Positions 35,757 through 46,500 of a DNA stretch of 64,000 bases are shown here, piece by piece. This DNA comes from Telmatactis stephensoni (taxonomy: Eukaryota; Cnidaria; Anthozoa; Actiniaria; Isophelliidae). The notes under the pieces are model-generated. The model saw nothing but the letters and a program-made list of their open reading frames with translations, made no database searches and was not told where the DNA came from. The stretch covers positions 62,001 through 126,000 of the forward strand of contig JALIZF010001843.1 in assembly GCA_029948255.1 (NCBI GenBank), written 5' to 3'. How positions within the stretch are numbered: position 1 is the stretch's first letter; each line of letters opens with the position of its first letter. The translations under genes and the position numbers were made by a program.

Positions 35757-36917
35757 GTGTTACTGGTCTGTGGCAAATGTTTGGGGGACTGAGAACGAGT
35801 GCTTTGATTGGTCAATTCCGGTCACTCCAGAATTGTGATGTTGTTTTATTTTTGTTGGGAAGGGAATGAAGAAATTTGTGCAAAAAAAGACGTGTAAATT
35901 TTAAATTTGGCATTCCATTCTACAGTATTTTTTCCATGGTTTGGAGACATTGCTTACGAAGGCTGAAGCGTTTTTCTGTGATTATTGTGGATTTAGAGGA
36001 TCGTGAACTTTGTAAGCCGTTGCTCGAAATGACGAAGAAACGAGATCAAAGACGACCGCCGACGATATTTTATGGCGATCCTACTCGTAAACTTTTATTC
36101 TTGAGGATATAATATATAGCCTAAGCCACACAACAATTGTTGAGCGACATACTTTACATGGCCATATCGAGATTCAGGGTACATGGCCGAAGATCGGCGT
36201 TTTGAAAAACTTTGGTTGGTGAATGAAGCACATGTAAAATCAAAACTTCAAAGTTTGTTGATTCATATTTACAGAGGAAAAAAATCGCGACGGATAATAA
36301 GAAACTTTTCACATTACTATAGCAAGAATCATATGAACTTATTATTATTATTTTTCCCAAAATTGAAGTCATATTCGTGCATTGAACCAAAAATGAGTCA
36401 ATTTACTCACCTGTAGTTTGCCGTAAATCAAACATAAGTTTGATAAAGTTTCAAAGACAATTATCCGAAAAAGTGCAAAAATCTTGTGTGGTTTTTATGA
36501 GAACTAGAATATATCCTGCCTAAGCCACGTAGGACTGGCTGGTAGTACTTACTGGGACTGAATGGAAGAGTTCTCACATTCAGGTAAGCTGAAAAATTTC
36601 GTGAAAGTTTTGATAGTTGGAGTTTGTTAGTTCGTACGCGCCATGTCGCGTTAGTCGGCTTACAAAGTTCACGATCCTCTACATCCACAAAAATCACAGT
36701 AAAACACTTCAGGCTTCATAAGCAACGTCTCCAAACCATGGAAAATACACACGCTGTAGAACGGAATGCCAGATTTAAAATTTACACGTCTATTTTTGCA
36801 CAAATTTCTTCATTCGCCTCCCAAAAGCAACTAAATAGCAACACATTCTGAAGTGACCGGAAGTGACCAATCAAAGCACTCGTTCTCAGTCCCCCAAACA
36901 TTTGCCACAGACCAGGT
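35757..36917. mobile_element. Foldback element with 260-bp TIRs
   Basis: 35757-36015 and 36655-36917 are inverted: GGTCTGTGGCAAATGTTTGG, CTTTGATTGGTCA, GGATCGTGAACTTTGTAAGC. The middle (about 640 bp) repeats GCCTAAGCCAC and has no sizeable protein. Confidence 0.7.
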
Positions 36918-38364
36918 GTTAGCAATGATTATAAAACTAATTGATTAAAGTTTGTTTAGGAAAGGGTGTATATCGCTCCCTGGCAGCTAAAAGAGTGCTT
37001 GATAAATATCTCACACATAATTTGCCTTGTAATGTATAGAGAATGCATAAATATATGTGGATTTAACTGAACTACTGAGAGTAGTCTGCGTAAAGAAAGC
37101 AAAATTTCGATTCACCAGAAATTTTAGTGATATCGTGTGGCTTTCTAAAGAGATTTTACCTCTTTGAAGAGGAGAACATTGGAATGCAACTTTATATCGT
37201 CTTGCTTCGATTGTCTTTCCTGAGAAATATCACTAAACAGTTCATGACATTGCTGAACACTGCCACGAATACAAAGCAGGATTTAGTGGACGGGGTATGA
37301 TAAATCTGAATAACAACGATAACTTAGCTAGACAAGCTGATCCTTGACAAATCGAATATCCTTGACAAATCGAAAATCCTTCACAAATTGCAAATCCCAA
37401 TTTACCATGTGGCTGCGCAGTTGCTATCCTAGCATAAAGAATACCGCTGATATGATCATGCTTGACGCACGACATCATTCCAATCATTCCAAGCCCTGCA
37501 TTCCAAGGATATTTTGATGACGTTTTCATCATCCATGAAAAATCGAGATTTCAACTGGCTACTGATAACACAGGGACCCCGTCAAGAATATAATATATAA
37601 TATATAATATATAAATATATTTTCGTGAGTTTTAGGGGAACAGTTCTGCTAACGTGGATACACCAGCTATTTTCTGCTCGCAGCATTTCACTTTCTATTA
37701 GAAACGGCTAGTCTAAGAGATATTCCTTTACATAGACTGAATTGAGCCAAAACACCAGTGCTTATAATCTCATTTATTTATTTAGTTTTAACGATATGCT
37801 ATCACAAGGATATCTTAGGGACCCTTAGGCTTGAAATAAAGCAGCATTTTCATTCACTGTCGGTCACGGCTTTGAAGTCTCGCGAGCAAAGTTTATGCTG
37901 CACGTGGCGTAATTTACGGAAAAATGTCACATAAATTATTTCGTTGACAATTTTTAATGTAACTCTTTTAAAGATGAATTTGTACTTGTTTTAATTCTTC
38001 ATTGTAAGAATTTCCACAGCAAATTTTTGCCTCAAGTAATTAGTCGATTGACGGAAGAGAATCTTCACGAACTTGTATCTGTCGGGCGCATGGCATTCAT
38101 TCGGTGGTAAACTCAACACGCCTTTTTGTTGTTGTTTTCTTGACAGACTCAGGCGGTAGTTCGCTTTTAAAATCTTTTCGTTTCTGTTTATTTTAACACT
38201 GAATCGAAATTATTTTATTTCAAAGTGTCCTTTGTTTATCATTATCGATCATTGTCTACTCGTTTAAAGTCGATCAATGATTGGTTCCGAAGTTCATTAT
38301 TGGGCTTCCTGTGGAGTAACGCACACTCTTACTTACTTACTTACTTACAACCCGATGACTAATT

Positions 38365-38499
38365 AAGGCCTAGTTCAAACGTCGCATCTCACATGTGCTG
38401 AATTCAATGCAAATGAGATGATAATGAGAAGAAACAAAAGATTTGACTAATTTGCATTGAATTCGACACATGTGAGATGCGACGTTTGAACTAGGCCTA
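38365..38499. mobile_element. Near-perfect short MITE
   Basis: TTAAGGCCTAGTTCAAACGT and CATCTCACATGTG are inverted at the right end (CACATGTGAGATGCGACG, GAACTAGGCCTAA). (TTAC)n precedes it. Confidence 0.7.
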
Positions 38500-38570
38500 A
38501 GTGGCTTCGCCTCTTCGAGGCTGTAGCCACAAAAACTATCGAAATAAGGCTTCTGAGATTCCTGTTCAAT

Positions 38571-39919
38571 AAAATGCCGACAGAAACACATAAGGGGTTG
38601 AAACGTGTAACTACAATACATTTCTTTGGTTCCATGCTCCGGAATATTCAAATGAGCAAAACAAGCGTTTTATGACCATATTTGGTAATGATATGACCTT
38701 CAAAAATGGCGGAACAATTTCCCCATCTACATGTTGCCAAGAGAAAATGAGGTAAGAGAAGGAATCGCGCGCATTAGGTCTTTAGACAATCATGTGCCCC
38801 GTTTGATGCTATTTTTAGAATGAATCTGATTGGTCGAGAGCGCGCCAGCTTTCGCGCTGCCTCTCTAGATGTAATGGCGGAAGTCACATTTGTCAATGAA
38901 AACGAGTTTAAACTCGAAAAAAAAGGCAAATGGAGCTCTAAAAAATGGTCATGGTTCATTCGAGATAGTTTTGAAGAGGGAGAAACAAGTTCTTCTGTCG
39001 AAAAAACAAGTTCTTCGGAGGAAGAGACAAGTATTTCTGAGGAAGAAACAAGTTCTTCGGAGGAAGAAAGTAGTTGTGAGGAAGAAAATGGGAGTTCAAA
39101 GGAAGAAACTGAAGAAAGTGCTATTTCAGAGGAGGAAGCAAGTACTTCGGAGGGAGAAAGAGGAAGCTCAGGTGAAGAAGTAACCGTGAAAACGAAAACA
39201 GCGACTTTGCAGACAGTGAGAATTTGCGGAATCAAACAACGAAAGCTAAATCGGCTACACCCCGGACGACAAAAACAACAACAAGAAAAGGCAATCAATT
39301 GACAAAAGATGAAATAGAGGAGTTTTGTTTCGCACTTGAAACAAAGAAGGAGGAACTTAACGGTTATATAAAACAGAAATTAAACTCTGCATAAACGCCT
39401 TTCAAAAACAGAGAAAAAAAATATGTTTCTCTTATAACTTATGTGGATGAAAAATATACCAGTCTTTGTGCAGAAGCCAGTATGGAAAGAAAACTTTGGC
39501 GGAAAAGTTCATGAAAGGTAATAAAAAGTTTTTTTCTACACTTATGCATTTATTGTCTATCTTATCTAGAAAGTTTTTTTGACATCTTTTTTTTCAAACT
39601 ATGCCGTTTTTAGTCACAAATGACAATTTGTTCGCGAGTCTGTTTTTCACTGATTGATTCAGTGAAGTCATTCAGACCAAATTAAAATCGAAAACAAAAT
39701 GACTGGTATTACCTTCTCAATGTAGTTTTGACTTTGAATGATTTCTTTTTACTACTTGTCTTGAATATTGTTAGCTTTTCTTTTATCGGTGACAGGCTTA
39801 GCTTGAAAGCTATGTTTTCACTTTTCGAAGTAGTTGAGTGTAAAGCGATTCAACCTCGCGGTTGTTTTTCATCAAATTTTCAGAAATTTCTTAGATTATA
39901 TTATTAACAATAGCATGTT

Positions 39920-39950
<31 letters not shown>

Positions 39951-40735
39951 ATGATATTTCAAAATTGTCCCAAATTTTTGTTTAACAATTTTGAAATATC
40001 ACTCGTGATATTTATGTTCATATCCGCGCGGTCATGGTGACGAGTTCTAAAAATAGCATCAAACGGGGCACATATGATAGGTCACGGGGATTCCTTCTCT
40101 TACCTCATTTTCTCTTGATGTTGCTCACTTTTCAGCAGCTTATAGTGATCAAATCATGTTCCAAACGAAACAGAATTTTATTTCAAGGTAGCTGACTAAA
40201 TTGTGAAGACTCGGAGCCCGTGCCAGGGCAATTTTCTGGTAAGGAAACGCTTGAATCGTAACCTCGAATGTGAAGTAATTTTACAGAGATTTTATACTTG
40301 TAAACAGACAGTCATTATTTAAAAAAATTCAAATAAATAGAAGCGCTTAGGTAGAAGCTAAATACGTTGTTTATTTATTTGTTCTGAATGTGGTTTAAAG
40401 TAGCTGAAAGAGCGATAAAATGCTTTGTAAATCCACTTGCCGTTTGCCTTGAGAACTCAACATTTTGAGCTGATCGTAAACTTTCTTTTCAGAGTACGAA
40501 GTTGCACTTTAGGATGTCCAAAGTCATAAAACATGCAAAATATACTTTAATAATGACCGAAAAATTACAAATAAAAGCTACAAAATATATTTTTGGCCAA
40601 GTTTTCATTTTCCAAATATGGTCAAAAAGCGCCTTTACCTCATTTGCATAATTTCAATATATCGGAGCATGGAACCCGTGTTACACGTTTCAACTCCCTT
40701 ATGTGTTTCTGATGCCGACACTAATTACTTTCGAA
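38571..40735. mobile_element. Composite TIR element with an internal gene relic
   Basis: The outer arms 38571-38690 and 40612-40735 share ACACATAAGGGGTTGAAACG and TTCCATGCTCCG. A second inverted pair at 38730-38820 and 40045-40125 shares AGAGAAAATGAGGTAAGAGA and GGGGCACA..ATCAAACGGGGC. Between them is a Ser/Glu-rich reading frame. Confidence 0.6.
38820..39394 (+). pseudogene. Ser/Glu-rich frame inside a TIR element, frameshifted
   Basis: 38820 onward encodes MNLIGRERAS, then VTFVNENEFKLEKKGKW, then a long SSSEEETS-type acidic repeat. Near 39177 the better frame shifts by one base and continues as SNRENENSDF, KSATPRTTKTTTRKG and LTKDEIEEFCFALETKKEEL to TAA at 39392-39394. I recognise no family. 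It could be an element-borne gene or a captured host exon. Confidence 0.45.
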
Positions 40736-40904
40736 TCAGATACAACACCAAAAGGACAGAATCATGTCAATCGGCGAGTTGGGGTCTAAATACGATGTAA
40801 CAATTTCAGAAACTCTTTAATATCACTACTATCCTTATTTACAGGAAGGAAGTTGAACAACTTTACATGTTTTGACGACCTACATGTCCTCATATAGGAC
40901 TTTT

Positions 40905-42475
40905 TACTCGGGCTACCTGTGGTAGCTCGAGTCTAGGTTTACCTTTTCGGTCTATCTATCTATCAACGTCGCAAATCGGCAAATTACCCAGAAGCCTTTG
41001 GGGTACACTGTTGACCACGAGGCTTCCTGTGGTCGCGAGAGATTGAGAACAAAATGGCGGACGCTATCAATCGGAATTTTTCGAACTATTGGCTTTTAAC
41101 CTCAAGATACTTTGCTTTAATCGTTAATATCGAATTCTCGAATTTAGTGATGACCTTCTTACCAGCTGTTGTAATTAACTTATAATGTATTGATCGTCCA
41201 AGAACACGAGACAGATCGATTTGTGGCAGCGAACTTCACTTGAGGACAGACATGTAAGACACGGAGATATTGTCTTTCATAGATCAGTAGTTTGTTTTAA
41301 TTAATAATATTTCACCACTGCTTGCACATAATATATGCTTACACGGTGCCTACAGTCATGCTCTTCCTGAGAGCCGTGTTAAAAACGAACTAATTAACTA
41401 ACAATATCTACAATGTCTATTTAATAATTAAGCCAGGAAACAGGAATTAGTAAATGGTGCAAAATTACACCAAATAAACAATGGAAAACAAATGATTTTT
41501 TATTATTAACTTATAAATATTTAGTGCAATCTGTATTTTGTACAATGTCAGTTATATTGAATGCACTTTATTGTCAATCATGCTCAATGTTAGCAGATAA
41601 AAATATAATGATGGATAATCATGGAAATGATAGTAATGTTTATGAGACCTTATATTAGCAACAATTGAAGAATAATTTTAGAATGTACAAAATGATATTT
41701 TCAATCAATGAAAAGTGATACTCAACCACAAATTTGTACAAGCTTTGTGCAACCATGTTCACAGAAACAAGATAAAGTGGATTGAATTGAAGATATTATT
41801 GTATGTAGTAGTATCAGATTGATGTGCACGGAGGAGCTATATATGGTATCGGTACTGAGCATATATTGTATGACATTACACTTCTTCAAATAAAGCATCA
41901 GCAACTGACTACTGCTATAATCATTGATCTGCTCCATATTAAAAACATGGTAATACATGTATTGAAAAGTTGTGTTAAGAAACTGAAATGATTTCATAGA
42001 AAGGTAACTGTGCTACTTCTAGAATCTACCAATGTGACAACAGGTCACAACAGCAATATCAAAATCATTTTAACTTGGACATCGAAACAGTCTGCCACAG
42101 TTTGTAAGTTTTGTTTCCATAAATCAAAGTAAAAAAGCCGGTACAGAATAGAAATTTAAATTGTCTGAGCTATAATGTATTATCTATAGATCATATTGGA
42201 TAATTTGGTAGGCATTTACAAAATAAAGCAGACTGTATACTGTATATGTCTGGTGTGATAAAAAGACCAGCAGTATATTAATAACCACCATGATGTGGTA
42301 CAATTATGTACAAACTACTTTCTCCCCAATATAATTTGTGTTCTACTCTGGGAGTACTTGTCATGCATTTTTGCAATCAAAAGACACTGACAAGTCAAAC
42401 TGGTTTCCATCAACTTCTGTTCTCCATTTCTCCCCAAGTACTATACACATGTGTAGCCCGAGTGAACGCCTATTA
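40905..42475. mobile_element. Element with ACTCGGGCTACCTG / TAGCCCGAGTGAACGC ends
   Basis: ACTCGGGCTACCTGTGGTAG at the left and GTAGCCCGAGTGAACGCC at the right frame about 1.5 kb of AT-rich DNA without coding capacity. The right end resembles that of 51200-52165 (GGGCACGAGTGAACGCACG). Confidence 0.5.
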
Positions 42476-42604
42476 GGCGTCTAGTTGCTGCGAGCGAAGC
42501 GAGCAGCTTACTATTCGTGCAAAGCTCGAGCTTTTCAGCGATTTTCTCGTGACGTCAAAAAACGTCATCATAATCAGTTAACGTTAATGCATGGTCAGTG
42601 GTCA

Positions 42605-43226
42605 CTGGATATACAAGTTGTGTTGGTAAGTATGTTGTAATGGATTTCTTTTGTATCTTTGACTGGTAAATAATTAGGGAAATTTTTGCTTATTGTTCTT
42701 TTAATTTTAGTCAGTCTTTGAATCAATTTTGAGAGAATTATCAAGCTGCGTGATCGCGTTAGCGGATAGGTAAGTTGAAGCTTAAGTTTATGTGCTATCA
42801 TGTTTGATATCATGTCGAATTCAACCCTCATTCGTCAGTGCAAATATTTATAAAGGTCTAAGGCTAGTGACGTTTTACAGGCAGTTTAGTGATGGTTTTA
42901 GAGAAAGACAATGATCTTTTATGAGTTTGTCCGCACTTTTGTTGCTGCCTGTAAAACGTCACTACTAAAGAAACAGCCTTTGACCTTTATGAATATTTGT
43001 ACTGACGAATGAGGGTTGAATTCGACAGATAGCACAATGCAAAAGCTTAGGTTTCAGCTTACCGATCTAACACGATCACGCAGCTTGATAATTCTCTCAA
43101 AACTGATTCAAAGACTGACTAAAATTAAAAGAACAATAAGCAAAATTTGTATTAACAATATCGCTATAAATTATTTACCAGTCAAAGATACAAAAGAAAT
43201 CCATTACAACTCACAACTTGTACGTT
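42605..43226. repeat. Long hairpin with arms of about 280 bp
   Basis: 42605-42885 and 42950-43226 are near-perfect inverted copies: AGTCAGTCTTTGAATCA, GAGAATTATCAAGCTGCGTG, CGAATTCAACCCTCATTCGT, ACGTTTTACAGGC. The loop is about 65 bp. Small indels separate the arms. Confidence 0.75.
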
Positions 43227-43373
43227 CACTTAGGGTTTCACGGGTTAAATGTACCCACTCTCAATTGTTGTTGTATACCTTGCATACTCGCAGCACTTCA
43301 CTTTCTATTAGAAATGGCTAGTATTTATAACGTATGACGCTGAGTCCCATGCGCTTCAGTCCAGTTTAAGTAA

Positions 43374-43398
43374 TGACGTAATGTCTGGGACTTTCCCC
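43374..43398 (+). promoter_or_regulatory. kB-like site and ATF/CRE-like motif, promoter copy b
   Basis: TGACGTAA at 43374-43381 and GGGACTTTCCCC at 43387-43398, 165 bp before exon 1b. GGGACTTTCC equals the classic immunoglobulin kappa enhancer site. Confidence 0.6.
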
Positions 43399-43562
43399 AC
43401 CCCCACTTGAATGCCAAGGCTAGAACTCGTCAAAGGTCCTTCCGAAGAACCACACATTCGAAGAAGCATCAAAGCACTGATCTCGGGCAACGAATTACTC
43501 TTGTCCATCTCTCTGCTCGCAAGCTACTTTACTGAAGTGTATTTTAATCCAGGACTTTAACG

Positions 43563-46500
43563 ATGGCAGGTAGGTTAATTTGTTCCATTAAGCTAGAGTA
43601 TCTAAAGTCTAAAGAATCCTAGTCAGCCACTCAAAGCTGATATCCCCACACAAACTTCGAATGAATAATTATGCACAAACAAAGTACGATACTTAGTTAG
43701 CAATGCTTAGTTTAAAATTCTGCATTTACTTGGCAAGATTAGCCGATGGAAATGGATGCTTTAGATGTCTCGGTTATGTCTCGGTATTTTTGGCAGACAC
43801 AAAATGGCGGCTGCATGGCTATATTTACATCAACAGCCCCGGGCTTACGTTCAAAATTTGTGGGTTGTCCGAATAATTCATTAATTCCTTACGATTGAAT
43901 TGATTGTGTGTTTAAATGGTTTAATTTCTAGAAATAAAGACCTTTCAAAGTGCTACACATTGTGTGTATTTTGAGATAGAGAGTCTGTTTAGCGTAGAGA
44001 CCTATTTTTAAATCGGGTTGTGTTGGATACATAAGAAGGAAGTTGAAGGAAACAGATAACCAATCTTTGTTTCTTGAAAACATTTAGACACATCACGAAC
44101 TCATGATCACCGTGAGGATAGATCTAAGCATGGCGCAAGACTCACAAATTCGAACAACTGAATGCAAATTCAAATGCATCCAAGAACCCGTCCTCGGAGG
44201 GGGTCTCCGAGGACGCCAAGAACCACACATTCACCAAACAATCGCCGTAGTGTTTTTCAATATTAAACGAATTATTTTTCCAACGAGTGACCGTCCCTGT
44301 AAGAGTACAAAATCTAGAATTACAACATACCACTAGCCGTTTCTAACAGAAAGTGAAGTGCTGCGAGTGATTTAAAATGTTTTCAAACGGGATGACTAGC
44401 GCTTGATACAACAACAAAAGTGTTTAGAAATGCATGTACAAGTACATTTTATTCAAATCTATTACTTTTTACTTTACTATTGTTATGCCACGCCCCAAAG
44501 CATTTTAATATTAACTCAATAATTGTTATGCCAAAACGGCAGATACTCTTTTAGCAAAAAGTTAGACTGATTTAAACATTTCATAAATCTAAGTTTGTAG
44601 TTCTGAACAGCCTACTTGTTAATAATTGTACTGAGGACTGTTTTCAATGTCGACCGTGGACGTCGTTATAGTGAAAGTTTATTTAGTTCCTGTTTATGAC
44701 ACATTTGTAATTGAATTTTAAGGCTAACTAGATTCCTCCTTTCGCATGTTCAAGGCTAACTAAATATTAACTAGCCTAATTGACATTTAGTGAGTGCTGC
44801 CTAATATTTATTTTCCTTATACAATAAACCGATTGCTCAAGGTTGTTCGCTTCAGAAATCGAAGCGCGAAATGAAATGCATGATTACTACAGAATATGCA
44901 AAAAATATTTCCAAAGAACTGGAATGTATTTTGTTTTCAAATACTTCATTTTACATGTGACTACAGGAGTCCATTACTGGTTTGACATTTTGAATATATT
45001 CAACGTATTAATATCATCGTTTTCCTAACGGTTGCCAAAAGAATTTAAATGTTTTGTGAGTTGTTTTACACCAACATCAACATCTCTAGCTAGCTCTCCG
45101 GGTGAAAGTCACGCGAAATTTTGTGATTTTCACCGGACTCTGTAAATGTTATGAACCTGGCGGTTTTGTTAATAGCTATCAATTTTCGAGGCAAAAACAA
45201 TTAGACTTACAATGTTTGTAGTCATTCTAATGGCTCAAAAATGAAAAAATATAGCATTCTCTTTTCAAAAATCTTCACAAAGTTTGACTTTGCTTTGCGT
45301 GACAGATGACGCAATTTTGCTTCCGAACGTCATATTCTAAAAATAGCTTCTTATCTGACTGTGCTGGTGATAGAACTAGTACAGAACATTCACACTCCTA
45401 GTAAAAATAGTGACAAACAAGAGTCCATTACTAGGAGTGTGAATCTCTAAATTTGGTCGCTCACCAGCACAGTCAGATAAGAAGCTATTTTTAGATCGAG
45501 CGCACGGATGGTTGCTATGACTGCATCAGTTCGTGACATGACCAAAACGTGACTGAAATCACAGCTGTGCGAAGAGTCGATCCTGTCAGTCAAAGCTGCC
45601 AGTCAGAACTTTGCGAAGTTTTACAATTATTTTGAGACCTTCTTTATGAATACTGTCAACGACTTTCTGGAAAGCAAGTATTTTCATGTAGTACATATCA
45701 TGAGTTAGGACTACAACTACTTCGTAGCTCTTTTGATGGAACTGATCAAAAATTGAGCGGGACAAAAGTTTAGTTCAACTTCAACGCTTTTAAAACTGTA
45801 AGTTTATACTATTCCTGCGATTTTTTGTGAAATTTTGGGTTATTAATGCTTAAAGGACACTCTTTCCAAGACCTGATAACAATGTTTTATTTGTGAAAGA
45901 TCTACAAGACAAAATTATAACTCTTTCCTCGTGGTTTATCAGAGCAAAAACAGCCGTGTGAAAAGCCGATGGTAAGTGTACATTGAGTCTAAATAATGTT
46001 TTGTTTTGAATTTTTTTCAATGAAAAATATCATTTTTCTTTACAAAAGTTTTGTCAACCGTTATTGTCATTTCTATGCTGCATGAAATCTGATATTTCAA
46101 GCCGTAAAGATGAGAAAACGCCTACAATTTATTCGGCGGCTTTGTCATGAATGACAAAATCAGTTAAAGCTTTATAGTCTGTAATTGTTGGTGACTGGTT
46201 TGACATTTTGAATATATTCAACGTATTAATATCATCGTTTTCCTAACGGTTGCCAAAAAAATTTAAATGTTTTGTGAGTTGTTTTACACCAACATCAACA
46301 TCTCTAGCTAGCTCTCCGGGTGAAAGTCGCGCGAAATTTTGTGATTTTCACCGGACTCTGTAAATGTTATGAACTCGCTCAGGCTCGCTCCGCTGCGGCA
46401 GCAATTAGGGAGTTCCCCTTCTCAGCATATGTCAATCCTTATAGCTTAAACCCTATTCCTAAAAAGGAAAGTATTCCACTTTTAAACAAAGAGCTTGTCT

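Larger units (their letters stand above)
34593..37716. mobile_element. Outer TIR element carrying a LINE and a foldback insert
   Basis: The ends CTAGCCATTTCTAATAGAAA and its inverse TTTCTATTAGAAACGGCTAG (about 37678-37711) continue inward as inverted arms of about 100 bp with AACAGTTCTGCTAACGTGGA. Between them lie a LINE fragment and a second TIR element. The tip motif also occurs at 43287-43321 and 44331-44366. Confidence 0.6.
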
